This document shows, one piece after another, positions 38,672-46,351 of a stretch of DNA of 50,288 nt. The notes under the pieces were generated by a model. The model had not been told where the DNA came from, ran no database searches, and saw only the letters and a list, made by a program, of their open reading frames with translations. This DNA is from Roseateles sp. (GTDB taxonomy: Bacteria; Pseudomonadota; Gammaproteobacteria; Burkholderiales; Burkholderiaceae_C). The position numbers and the translations under genes are program-made. Each line of letters begins with the position of its first letter. The first letter of the stretch is position 1. The stretch is taken from the NCBI GenBank assembly GCA_016790285.1, contig JAEUPJ010000073.1:1-50288 (forward strand). Direction: 5' to 3'.

Positions 38672-40258
38672 TCACAGGATGCCCTCATACCCGCTGACCA
38701 GGCGTGTGGCCTGCAGGCCACGGCCGCGACAGCGTTCAAGGAGCCGATCCGACTCGACCAGTTGCAGGCTGCCCGGGGCGTACTCCAGCCCCATCACGTA
38801 CTTCATCCAGGGGTCCTGCCCCATGGCGTACACGAAGACCTGCTGCGGCCCCAGAGCGTTGATGATGGCCCACGCCCGTTCACAGTCCGACCCCGACAGC
38901 CGCCGCGATTCGTTGTCCTCGTGGCTCACCGGCGTAGTCAGCAGCGGCTCATAGAGCCAGTTGAGCGGGGCGCCGACACACTCCATGCCGATGAACAGCG
39001 TGTCCACCGGCCCCAGCCGCTGCACGAGCCGCTGGTAGAGCACCGGATCACGGCCATCGGAGTCCACGAGGAACATCGAGCGGTGCGACTTCAGGGTCAC
39101 CGCGATCGCATGCTTGCTGGCGACGTCCAGGTCGGCATGCTCGCCGGTGAAGGGCAGGCTCTGAATGGATCCCTCCGGCAGTGCCACGGTCTCGAAGGGT
39201 TCGAGCACCTGGATGCGCTCGAACCCGAGTGACTGCAGCGCCAGCTTCATGGACGGGTCGGCCAAAGCGCCGCGGTGGTTGCCGGGGACGATGATGCTGC
39301 CGATGCGATGCCGCAGCTGCAGCAGCATCTCGACGCTGAAGTGGTCGTGGTGCGAGTGTGTCAACACGACGTGGTCGATGTGGTCTGGCAGGTCGTGCAA
39401 GGTCAGCCGCCCGTCCTGGGCGGTCTCGGTCGCCACGAACGGGTCCAGCAGCACCGACACGTCAGCCGTCTCCAGCAGCACGCAGGCGTGGCCGAAGAAG
39501 CGCATGCGCAGCTGGTCGCCCGCAGGCGGCTGCCCTCCCCTCACCTGCGGCGCCTCAGGCGTGAACAGGCGCTCGAACAAAGGCATCTGCGCCGGCCGGA
39601 TGCGCAGGCGGCGCGCGATGTCTGCCAGCGAGCTCGGCCGGCATCGCATGGCTGCCAGGGCGTCGATGCGGTCGTCAGCGAAGTCCAGCTCGAGGAACAG
39701 GCTGTCCGGCGTGGGCACGCGTGGCGTGCTCATGAAGAACGGCCGCTCGCCCTCCGGCATGCGGTGCAGCATCAGCTCCTGCAACTCCTGGGTCGGGTAC
39801 TCCTGCATGAGCAGGGCCTCGAAGAGGCGCAAGTCGGCGTGGTGATGCGTGTCGTACACCAGCTCCACCAGACCCTGCAGCGAGGGCGGCAACTGGGCAT
39901 AGAACTCATGCAAGGCATGACCGCGCGCCTGCTCCTGCAGCCGCACGGCGAGCTGGCGCAGGTCCGCGGCCAGGCTCAGCAGCCCGCGGCAGCGGTCCAC
40001 CGTGTCCCGGTGCAGCGACGCGACAGCTTCCGCGTCGGCCTCGGTCAGGCTCACGAACGGGCCGCCGTAGAGGCCCGGATCGCGGCCGGCGGCCAGATGC
40101 GGCCCGGGCGATGCCATGAAAGACGCCAGCAGCGGCAGCAGCCGCTCCCGCAGGTGCAGCGCGAGCTGGGCGGGCGAAATCAGGTGCGACCATGCGTACC
40201 ACCGAGCCACCAGAGGCTCCAGCTTCACATCGGGCCGCAGATAGACGAGGTCACTCAT
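38672..40258 (-). CDS. CmlA/FrsH-like MBL-fold beta-hydroxylase
   Basis: CmlA and FrsH are diiron enzymes with a metallo-beta-lactamase fold that beta-hydroxylate amino acids held on an NRPS carrier domain. This 528-residue protein has their two-part build: an N-terminal helical domain opening YLRPDVKLEPLVARWYAWSH and containing GLYGGPFV, and from residue 248 an MBL domain with H301-x-H303-x-D305-H306 and later FLVDSDG. Size and position in an NRPS operon agree. An ordinary hydrolase role cannot be excluded. It is 24 bases downstream of the CmcI-like gene. Confidence 0.65.
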   Translation of the reverse strand: MSDLVYLRPDVKLEPLVARWYAWSHLISPAQLALHLRERLLPLLASFMASPGPHLAAGRDPGLYGGPFVSLTEADAEAVASLHRDTVDRCRGLLSLAADLRQLAVRLQEQARGHALHEFYAQLPPSLQGLVELVYDTHHHADLRLFEALLMQEYPTQELQELMLHRMPEGERPFFMSTPRVPTPDSLFLELDFADDRIDALAAMRCRPSSLADIARRLRIRPAQMPLFERLFTPEAPQVRGGQPPAGDQLRMRFFGHACVLLETADVSVLLDPFVATETAQDGRLTLHDLPDHIDHVVLTHSHHDHFSVEMLLQLRHRIGSIIVPGNHRGALADPSMKLALQSLGFERIQVLEPFETVALPEGSIQSLPFTGEHADLDVASKHAIAVTLKSHRSMFLVDSDGRDPVLYQRLVQRLGPVDTLFIGMECVGAPLNWLYEPLLTTPVSHEDNESRRLSGSDCERAWAIINALGPQQVFVYAMGQDPWMKYVMGLEYAPGSLQLVESDRLLERCRGRGLQATRLVSGYEGIL

Positions 40259-40282
40259 GTGCAGATCCCGCCCCCATCCAAA

Positions 40283-41128
40283 TCACAGCGGGTCCCAGGT
40301 GATGTCGCGCGAACTGCCATGCACGTGCACATGCGGCTCGCTGCTGCGTAACGTGAACCAGGTGTTGCGCGCCGTCGTGACGTTGAAGCCGAAGCCATCG
40401 ACAAACACCCCGTCCACCCAGAAGCCCAGCTTCTCCGCCAGGCTGAGGTACTCGAACGCCTCGCCGGCCGTGCCAAGGCCGTCGGTGTCTTCCTTGATGA
40501 AGTAGTCGCCTGGCTGCATGTGCTGCCGGAACATCGACAAGGTATTCAGGATGTTGACGTGGGCATCGTCGATGACGATCCACGGATGTGGCAGCGACTC
40601 CAGCAGGCCCACGTCGAACGTCTCCAGCTGCTTCAGGTCGGCATGATGGAAACGCAGCCGCGGATGATTCGCGCGCGGGCTGACGGCCTTGTCCAGGATG
40701 TCGAAAGAATGGACGGAGCAGTCCAGCCCCATGGCCTGGGCCTGGTCGATCAGCCACAGTGCACTGCCGCCCTGGAACGACCCCAGCTCGATGATCGTGC
40801 GCGGCTTGACCTCCCAGATGTTGGCGGAATACAGCCACAGGTCGATCGGCGACTTGCCGCACAGCAGGCCCTTGTAGACGCGCGAGATGTTGTAGCGCCG
40901 CGGCCCGAAGCTGTGGGTGATCCAGCCGGTCACGCCGTCGTTGATCCGTTCGGTGGGCTTCTGATAGCGATTCGGGGCACCACGGTCGAACGGCACCTCG
41001 GCCAGGGCCGCAGCGGCTTCCTGGGTCCATGGCAGATCGGCGTAGTGCGTCTGCAGGGCGCTCACATATTCCTCGGCGTGAATGTGCTGCAACTGGTGGG
41101 GTTGGAGGGGTTGTGCGTTATCGCTCAC
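40283..41128 (-). CDS. CmcI-like SAM-dependent methyltransferase
   Basis: CmcI of cephamycin producers methylates the hydroxyl group placed on the beta-lactam ring by CmcJ. The family name, cephalosporin hydroxylase, is historical. This 281-residue protein has the SAM loop IELGSFQGGSALWLI (residues 113-127), a further acidic residue in VHSFDI and VIDDAH near 184, which holds the expected Mg-binding aspartates. GDYFIKEDTDG follows. The operon also codes for two or more oxygenases that could supply the hydroxyl group, so O-methylation of a hydroxylated residue is the likely reaction. Confidence 0.75.
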   Translation of the reverse strand: MSDNAQPLQPHQLQHIHAEEYVSALQTHYADLPWTQEAAAALAEVPFDRGAPNRYQKPTERINDGVTGWITHSFGPRRYNISRVYKGLLCGKSPIDLWLYSANIWEVKPRTIIELGSFQGGSALWLIDQAQAMGLDCSVHSFDILDKAVSPRANHPRLRFHHADLKQLETFDVGLLESLPHPWIVIDDAHVNILNTLSMFRQHMQPGDYFIKEDTDGLGTAGEAFEYLSLAEKLGFWVDGVFVDGFGFNVTTARNTWFTLRSSEPHVHVHGSSRDITWDPL

Positions 41129-41161
41129 GGGAATCCTGGCGGGTAAGGGTGAAGAAGGGAA

Positions 41162-41770
41162 TCAGTCGGCCACGAGGAGCTTGCGGGAAAACTCCATGTA
41201 GAGGATGACGCGGTTCGTGGGCGACTCGTTGAGGGCGAAGTGGTCCATCGAACCGTCGAAGATGAGGGGCTGGCCAGCCACGAACTGGCGGAACTCGCCT
41301 CCGACGTTCAAGTAGGCGTAGTTGCGCTGCGTGGCCGTCACCAGCGGCAGGTGCATTTGCAGCAGGTCCTCCTCGTCGATCTCCGGATGCGTGTGCACCG
41401 GCAGCATGGCGCCCGAGTTCAGCTGGGCGAAGGCGCAGATCTTGATGCCGTCGATGCGCTGCAGCAGGCCCAGCGTGCGATGCAGCACCGGGCTGACGTA
41501 GGGAATGACCTCGTCGAAGGCGACGAGGCCGTACTGCAGCCAGTCGGGGTTGTCGCCCTGTGCGCCCCACCCCTGGATCCAGCCGAACGGATGGCCCGCC
41601 GCGATGTAGTCCTGCAGTTCCTGCATGACCTCCTCATGGTCCTTGCCGACGCGGCTCAGGCGCATCGTGGGCGCCTTCAGTTGCAGGAACTCGTCGCGCA
41701 CGATCTGCCACTGGCTGAACAGTTCATGCAGTGCCGGGAAGCGGGCGAGGTCGTAGAACGGGGTCTTCAT
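41162..41770 (-). CDS. Aspartyl/asparaginyl beta-hydroxylase-like oxygenase
   Basis: A compact 202-residue Fe(II)/2-oxoglutarate oxygenase of the Asp_Arg_Hydrox family. Iron ligands are probably His140 (LQMHLPLV) and His177 (GSMDHFALNES), and Arg187 (NRVILYMEF) binds the 2-oxoglutarate carboxylate. PVHTHPEID lies near residue 124. In NRPS clusters such enzymes, SyrP for example, hydroxylate a carrier-bound Asp or another amino acid. AAGGACC precedes ATG 41770. It could also hydroxylate a free amino acid. Confidence 0.78.
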   Translation of the reverse strand: MKTPFYDLARFPALHELFSQWQIVRDEFLQLKAPTMRLSRVGKDHEEVMQELQDYIAAGHPFGWIQGWGAQGDNPDWLQYGLVAFDEVIPYVSPVLHRTLGLLQRIDGIKICAFAQLNSGAMLPVHTHPEIDEEDLLQMHLPLVTATQRNYAYLNVGGEFRQFVAGQPLIFDGSMDHFALNESPTNRVILYMEFSRKLLVAD

Positions 41771-41801
41771 GCCAAGGTCCTTCTCGTTGTGCGGCCGCGC
41801 C

Positions 41802-42869
41802 TCAGACGGCGGCCCGGTACTGGAAGCTGCCGTCATAGCCGCGCGCCATGTGGGCACCCATCGTGGTCGGGGCATAGCGTGGCGGGCGCCCCGGGCCGAC
41901 GAAGGCCGGCAGCGGCTCGACCACGCAGTCGTAGCCGGGGTCGCAGAAGAAGGCTACCGAATGCCGCAGGGCGCCCCCGCGGTTGACCACCCGGTGCAGC
42001 GTGGCCGGCCATTCGCCGTTCGTCCAGCGCTCGGTCATGTCACCCAGCACGCAGACAAAGCTGCCGTCGATGCGCCCGGCCTGCACCCACTGCCCGTCAT
42101 GCCGGCGCAGTTCCACCCCGCCCTGATCGATCTGCCACAGGGCGGAGACGATGCCGTAGTCGGTGTGCTCGCCGCAGCCGATCTGGCCGGCCGGGGCGCC
42201 TCCGGGCTGCGGTGGGTAGCACAGCAGGCGCATCTCGCACAGATGCTCCTGCAGGGTCGCGTCGAAGAAGGGCTCGGGCTTGTCGAAACACAGCGCGAAC
42301 AGCCGGCTGATGCGGGTGGTCAGCGCCAGCATCTCATCGAAGAGACCCGACACGCTGGCCCGGAATCCCGGGCGGCCCTCGGGCCAGACGTTGGGGCCGT
42401 GGAATGGCTTGTTGGCCAGCACCGCAGGATGATCCAGCGGGAGCTCGCGCGCCATGTCGAACACTTCCTTGATGTCGGGGGCGCTGCCGCCCAGGGCCTT
42501 CTCCTCGCCGTAGGGCACGTAGCCGCGGTGCCGGTCCGACTTGCCGATGTGGATCTGCTGCTTGACCTCTGCCGGCAGCCGGAAGAAGGCCTCGATCTCG
42601 GCCTGAGCGCGGCTCATCAATGCCGGGTCCAGCCCGTGCGATTCGACGGAGAAGAAGCCGATGTGCCGGCACACCTCACCCAGCTCCAGCGCCAGTGCAC
42701 GGCGCGCCGACGGGTCCGCCGATCCGGCATCGCGGAGGTTCACGAGGGGCATGTCCGGGTGACCCGGCGCCACACGCACATGCCGGAATCGGCCGGCCGC
42801 GATCGCGGCCATGCAAGACGCCGCATCGGGCGTCAGCCGGGGGCGCTGCACGGTGTCGATCGTGGTCAT
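41802..42869 (-). CDS. Isopenicillin-N-synthase-like Fe/2OG oxygenase
   Basis: A 355-residue protein of the IPNS/DIOX family: MPLVNLRDAGSADPSARRAL at the N-terminal domain, RHRGYVPYGEEKALGG, iron ligands H235 and D237 in GCGEHTDYGIVSALWQ and H292 in WPATLHRVV, and the 2OG-binding R302-x-S304. It belongs to the dioxygenase branch; the true IPNS lacks 2-oxoglutarate, and I cannot tell which co-substrate is used. Its start overlaps the carbamoyltransferase stop (ATGA). The family performs hydroxylation, desaturation or ring closure. Confidence 0.82.
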   Translation of the reverse strand: MTTIDTVQRPRLTPDAASCMAAIAAGRFRHVRVAPGHPDMPLVNLRDAGSADPSARRALALELGEVCRHIGFFSVESHGLDPALMSRAQAEIEAFFRLPAEVKQQIHIGKSDRHRGYVPYGEEKALGGSAPDIKEVFDMARELPLDHPAVLANKPFHGPNVWPEGRPGFRASVSGLFDEMLALTTRISRLFALCFDKPEPFFDATLQEHLCEMRLLCYPPQPGGAPAGQIGCGEHTDYGIVSALWQIDQGGVELRRHDGQWVQAGRIDGSFVCVLGDMTERWTNGEWPATLHRVVNRGGALRHSVAFFCDPGYDCVVEPLPAFVGPGRPPRYAPTTMGAHMARGYDGSFQYRAAV

Positions 42870-44599
42870 GCGCGGTCTCCCGTGGCGGAGACGTTGTCAC
42901 TGCGACGCAGCAGGAAGTCGCCCAGCGCGAGGTAGTCGATCTCCGTGCGCAGGAAGGTGCGGATCGCATCGTCCGGCGTGCAGACGATGGGTTCCCGGTC
43001 GTTGAAGGAGGTGTTGAGCAGCATCGGCACCCCGGTGAGTTCATGGAAACGCGAGATCAGCGCGTGATAGCGGGGGTTGGCGCCCTCCTCCACCATCTGG
43101 ATGCGGCTGGTGCCGTCGGCATGCACAACCGCGGGGATCTGCTCATGGCGCTCGGGCTGCACCGGGTAGGCCATCAGCATGTAGCGCGCACTGATCGCAT
43201 CCCGGCGCATCCGGAACCAGCCGCCCGCATGCTCGGCCAGCACGCTCGGGCAGAACGGCCGGTGATCCTCCCGGTGCTTCACGACGCGGTTCAGGCGCTG
43301 GACCATGGCGCGGTCGCGCGGGTCCGCCAGCAGGCTGCGGTTGCCCAGTGCGCGGGGGCCGAACTCCATGCGCCCCTGGAACCATCCCACCACCTGCCCC
43401 TGGCTGATCAGCTGCGCCACCGCGTCCTCGATCGCGTCGGGCTCGCTGAAGCGCACGCCGTGCCGCGCCATGGCTGCCAAGATCTCGTCGCGGCCATAGC
43501 CCGGGCCCAGGTAGGCGTCTCGCATGTGGAAGGCGCTGCCGCTGTGCCGCTGGACGCGGTCGTGATAAACGTACAACGCCGCACCCAGTGCCGTACCCGC
43601 ATCGTTGGCCGCGGGCTGGATGAAGATGCGCTCGAACGGGCCGTTCTCGAAGATCTCCGTGTTGGCCACGCAGTTGAGTGCCACGCCGCCAGCCAAGCAG
43701 AGCTGGCGCGACCCGGTGAGCGCGTGGCAGCGCTGGGCCAGTTGCAGAAGGATCTCGGTGGTGACCCGCTGAAGTGCGGCAGCGACGTCCATGTGGTCCT
43801 GTACCACCGGCTGATGGAGCGCGAGTGCGGGCAGGCCGAACAGTGTCTCGAACGTGGAGAAGTCCCCCGAACGGAAGCGACAAAAGTCGCCATCGAGCTG
43901 AAAGCCCGTCTCACCGACATGGACGAAGGTGCGGAACCGGTCGTAGAAGCGCGTCGGGTCGCCGAAGGACGCGAGGCTCATCACTTTGCAGGCGTCGTAC
44001 TCCGTCATGCCCAGGTACACGGCGACCTTCTCCCAGAGAAAGCCTAGCGAGTGCGGGTAGCCGATCTGCTCCATCACCTCGATGTAGCCATCACGCCCGA
44101 CGGCCAGGGTTGTCGACTCCACCTCCCCGATGCCATCGATGGAGAGGATCGCGCTCTCCTGGAACGAGGATGGGTAGTAGGCCGAAGCGGCGTGCGAAAG
44201 CGCGTGGTCGACGAACACGAACTCGCCTGCAAAGCCCATGGCCCGGAACTGCGCGGGCAGGCCCATGAGCTTGTCATGGAACAGCGTCTCGCCATCCAGC
44301 GTGCCCCAACTGCCCTGCACCGCGGGCTCGTCCGCCTTGAGCCCATGCTGGAGCCGCCGCGGCGGGTTGAACGAGAAGGCGATGAAGTTCACCTGCGCCA
44401 GCGAGATGCCCCCGATGTCCAGGCAGGCCTGGAGTGCGCCCAAGGGGAGCTCGTCGGAGTTGTTCACCAGGGCGGGCTTCGCATGCTTGACACGGCTAGT
44501 GCGCTCCTCCTCGACGGCGGCAAGCACGCCCCCATCGTTTATCAGCGCCACGGAAGACTCGTGATAGGCGCAGTTCACGCCAAGGACATAAACCGACAT
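42866..44599 (-). CDS. NodU/CmcH/TobZ-family O-carbamoyltransferase
   Basis: The family moves a carbamoyl group from carbamoyl phosphate, through carbamoyl-adenylate, to a hydroxyl. The 577-residue protein opens YVLGVNCAYHESSVALINDG and has FVDHALSHAASAYYPSSF, with the metal-binding histidines, DGIGEVESTTLAVGRDG (ATP loop) and CLAGGVALNCVANTEI in the Kae1-like domain. FQGRMEFGPRALGNRSLLAD begins the C-terminal YrdC-like domain. The acceptor is presumably a hydroxylated peptide residue made by one of the operon oxygenases. It lies 18 bases after the exporter. Confidence 0.9.
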   Translation of the reverse strand: MSVYVLGVNCAYHESSVALINDGGVLAAVEEERTSRVKHAKPALVNNSDELPLGALQACLDIGGISLAQVNFIAFSFNPPRRLQHGLKADEPAVQGSWGTLDGETLFHDKLMGLPAQFRAMGFAGEFVFVDHALSHAASAYYPSSFQESAILSIDGIGEVESTTLAVGRDGYIEVMEQIGYPHSLGFLWEKVAVYLGMTEYDACKVMSLASFGDPTRFYDRFRTFVHVGETGFQLDGDFCRFRSGDFSTFETLFGLPALALHQPVVQDHMDVAAALQRVTTEILLQLAQRCHALTGSRQLCLAGGVALNCVANTEIFENGPFERIFIQPAANDAGTALGAALYVYHDRVQRHSGSAFHMRDAYLGPGYGRDEILAAMARHGVRFSEPDAIEDAVAQLISQGQVVGWFQGRMEFGPRALGNRSLLADPRDRAMVQRLNRVVKHREDHRPFCPSVLAEHAGGWFRMRRDAISARYMLMAYPVQPERHEQIPAVVHADGTSRIQMVEEGANPRYHALISRFHELTGVPMLLNTSFNDREPIVCTPDDAIRTFLRTEIDYLALGDFLLRRSDNVSATGDRA

Positions 44600-44617
44600 A
44601 CGGATACCTCTACACCA

Positions 44618-46351
44618 TCAAAACTGTTGCTCGACCGTCGACACCTGCGGCCCAGCGGGCACCGCCAGTCGGGCGGTGCCTACGGGCTCCTCGCCCTTGA
44701 TTCGCGTCGCCGACACCTGACCGTCAGCCATCACCATGAGGCGGTCCGCGACATCGAAGTAGCGGTCGTCGTGGGTGATCACCACCACCGCCTTCCCATC
44801 CGCCTTGAGGGCCGGCAGGATCTCGCGGTAGAAGACTTCCTTGAACGTGGGGTCCTGGTCCGCCGCCCACTCGTCGAACAGGTACAACTGCTTGTCCTCG
44901 ACGAAGGCCGCCAGTAGCGCCATGCGGCGGCGCTGGCCATCGGACAGCGACAGCGTCGAGAATCTGCCGTCCTGGTAGCTCACCTTGTGGTGCAGGCCCA
45001 GCATGCGCAGGAGCTGCTCAACCCGCGCTGGGTCTCGGTTGGCCACGAGGAGGCGGTCGAACAGGTAGTAGTCCGAGTAGATGGACGAAATGCTCTGCCG
45101 GAAGACATTGATGTCCTCACGGGTCACGCGATGAGCCCCGAAATACACGTTGCCGCCAGTCGGGTGGTAGTGCAGCGTCAGCAGCTTGGCCAAGGTGGAC
45201 TTGCCCGAGCCGTTGCCTCCGACCACGAAGGTGATCTCGCCCTTGCGGAACTCCGCCGCCACCGGTCCCACCGTGAAGCCCTCGCCCTCCTGGTCACTGA
45301 CATGGCGATAGGTCACGCCCTCGAAGCGCACGGCGTCCCAGCTCGGCGTAGGGCCGCTGCTGGGCTCGATCGACTCTTCGGGCAGTTCGTCGAACAGCGC
45401 CGTCACCCGGCGCAGGGCGATCTTGGCCTCCTGCAGTTGCGGAATGACGCGCACCATCGTGCCCACCGGTGAGCTGATGTAGAGCAGGGTCATCACCACG
45501 CCCACCAGGGCCTGCGGGGAGATGAAGTGGTCGCCAACGAAGACGAAGATCACCCACCCGATCATGAAGAAGGTCAGCAGCTGTCCGTAGTTGGCAGCGA
45601 CGCTCGGAATCGAGATGGCGACCTTCTCCACCTGGATGAGCTCCTGCTCCGTGGCGAGCAGCACCTTGCGGAAGTACTCCCCGCGTTTCTCGTCGCTCAG
45701 CTTGAGTTCCTTGAAGCCCCGCACCAGGCCATGCACCCCTTCCTGCAGGTTCTGGCGCAGCCGTGCGGTACGCACGAAGTAGCGGTTGGCCGCGGCCATG
45801 ATCAGCTCGTTGGTCACGACGCCGAAGACGATGCACTTGATCGAACTCCAGAACACATCCGGGTTCAGGTAGAACAGAAACGCCAGCAGCCCGATCAGCG
45901 TGACGCCATCCATCAGGAAGTGCGGGAGGTTGAGCGCGCCCTCGACGACCTTGGGCAGGTCATTGTTCAGGGCCGTCATCAGCCGGGGCTGACCGATCCG
46001 CTCGATGGCGGCCAGCGGCGCGCGCGCGATGCGGTGGTAGAGGTCGATGCGAAGCCGCGATGCCATCACCACCGAGACCCGCGCCAGCGACACCTCCGAC
46101 CACGTCCGCGTGATCAGGATCGTCACGCAGGCAATGGCAAAGGCAGCCGCCATGGCCGGACTTTCGATGACGAAACGCCACAGCACGAAAGGCAGCGTGG
46201 GCACCTTCTCGGCATCGGCATCGCTGCTTTGCAGCGTGCTGGTCACCATGGGGATCAGCAGCGAGTACATGATGCCCGACAAGGCCCCCACGACCAGCGA
46301 CAGGAAGATCCGGTTCGGCCCGCTGCGGGCCAGCAGGGAGTACATGTTCAT
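44618..46351 (-). CDS. Cyclic-peptide/siderophore export ABC transporter (SyrD/PvdE type)
   Basis: A single-chain half transporter of 577 residues, with six N-terminal membrane helices and a C-terminal ATPase. Walker A is VVGGNGSGKSTLAKLL, the signature reads LSLSDGQRRRMALL, and Walker B is LYLFDEWAADQDP, a variant with Trp after the Asp-Glu pair that is typical of SyrD/PvdE. PvdE moves the acylated pyoverdine precursor into the periplasm. Its start overlaps the acylase stop by four bases, so the two are coupled. It should carry the peptide across the inner membrane. Confidence 0.88.
   Translation of the reverse strand: MNMYSLLARSGPNRIFLSLVVGALSGIMYSLLIPMVTSTLQSSDADAEKVPTLPFVLWRFVIESPAMAAAFAIACVTILITRTWSEVSLARVSVVMASRLRIDLYHRIARAPLAAIERIGQPRLMTALNNDLPKVVEGALNLPHFLMDGVTLIGLLAFLFYLNPDVFWSSIKCIVFGVVTNELIMAAANRYFVRTARLRQNLQEGVHGLVRGFKELKLSDEKRGEYFRKVLLATEQELIQVEKVAISIPSVAANYGQLLTFFMIGWVIFVFVGDHFISPQALVGVVMTLLYISSPVGTMVRVIPQLQEAKIALRRVTALFDELPEESIEPSSGPTPSWDAVRFEGVTYRHVSDQEGEGFTVGPVAAEFRKGEITFVVGGNGSGKSTLAKLLTLHYHPTGGNVYFGAHRVTREDINVFRQSISSIYSDYYLFDRLLVANRDPARVEQLLRMLGLHHKVSYQDGRFSTLSLSDGQRRRMALLAAFVEDKQLYLFDEWAADQDPTFKEVFYREILPALKADGKAVVVITHDDRYFDVADRLMVMADGQVSATRIKGEEPVGTARLAVPAGPQVSTVEQQF

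Noticed and set aside
41118-41570. Alternative minus-strand frame between the AspH-like and CmcI-like genes
   Set aside because: Shadow of the AspH-like gene in another phase; the product lacks the iron ligands and hydrophobic core.
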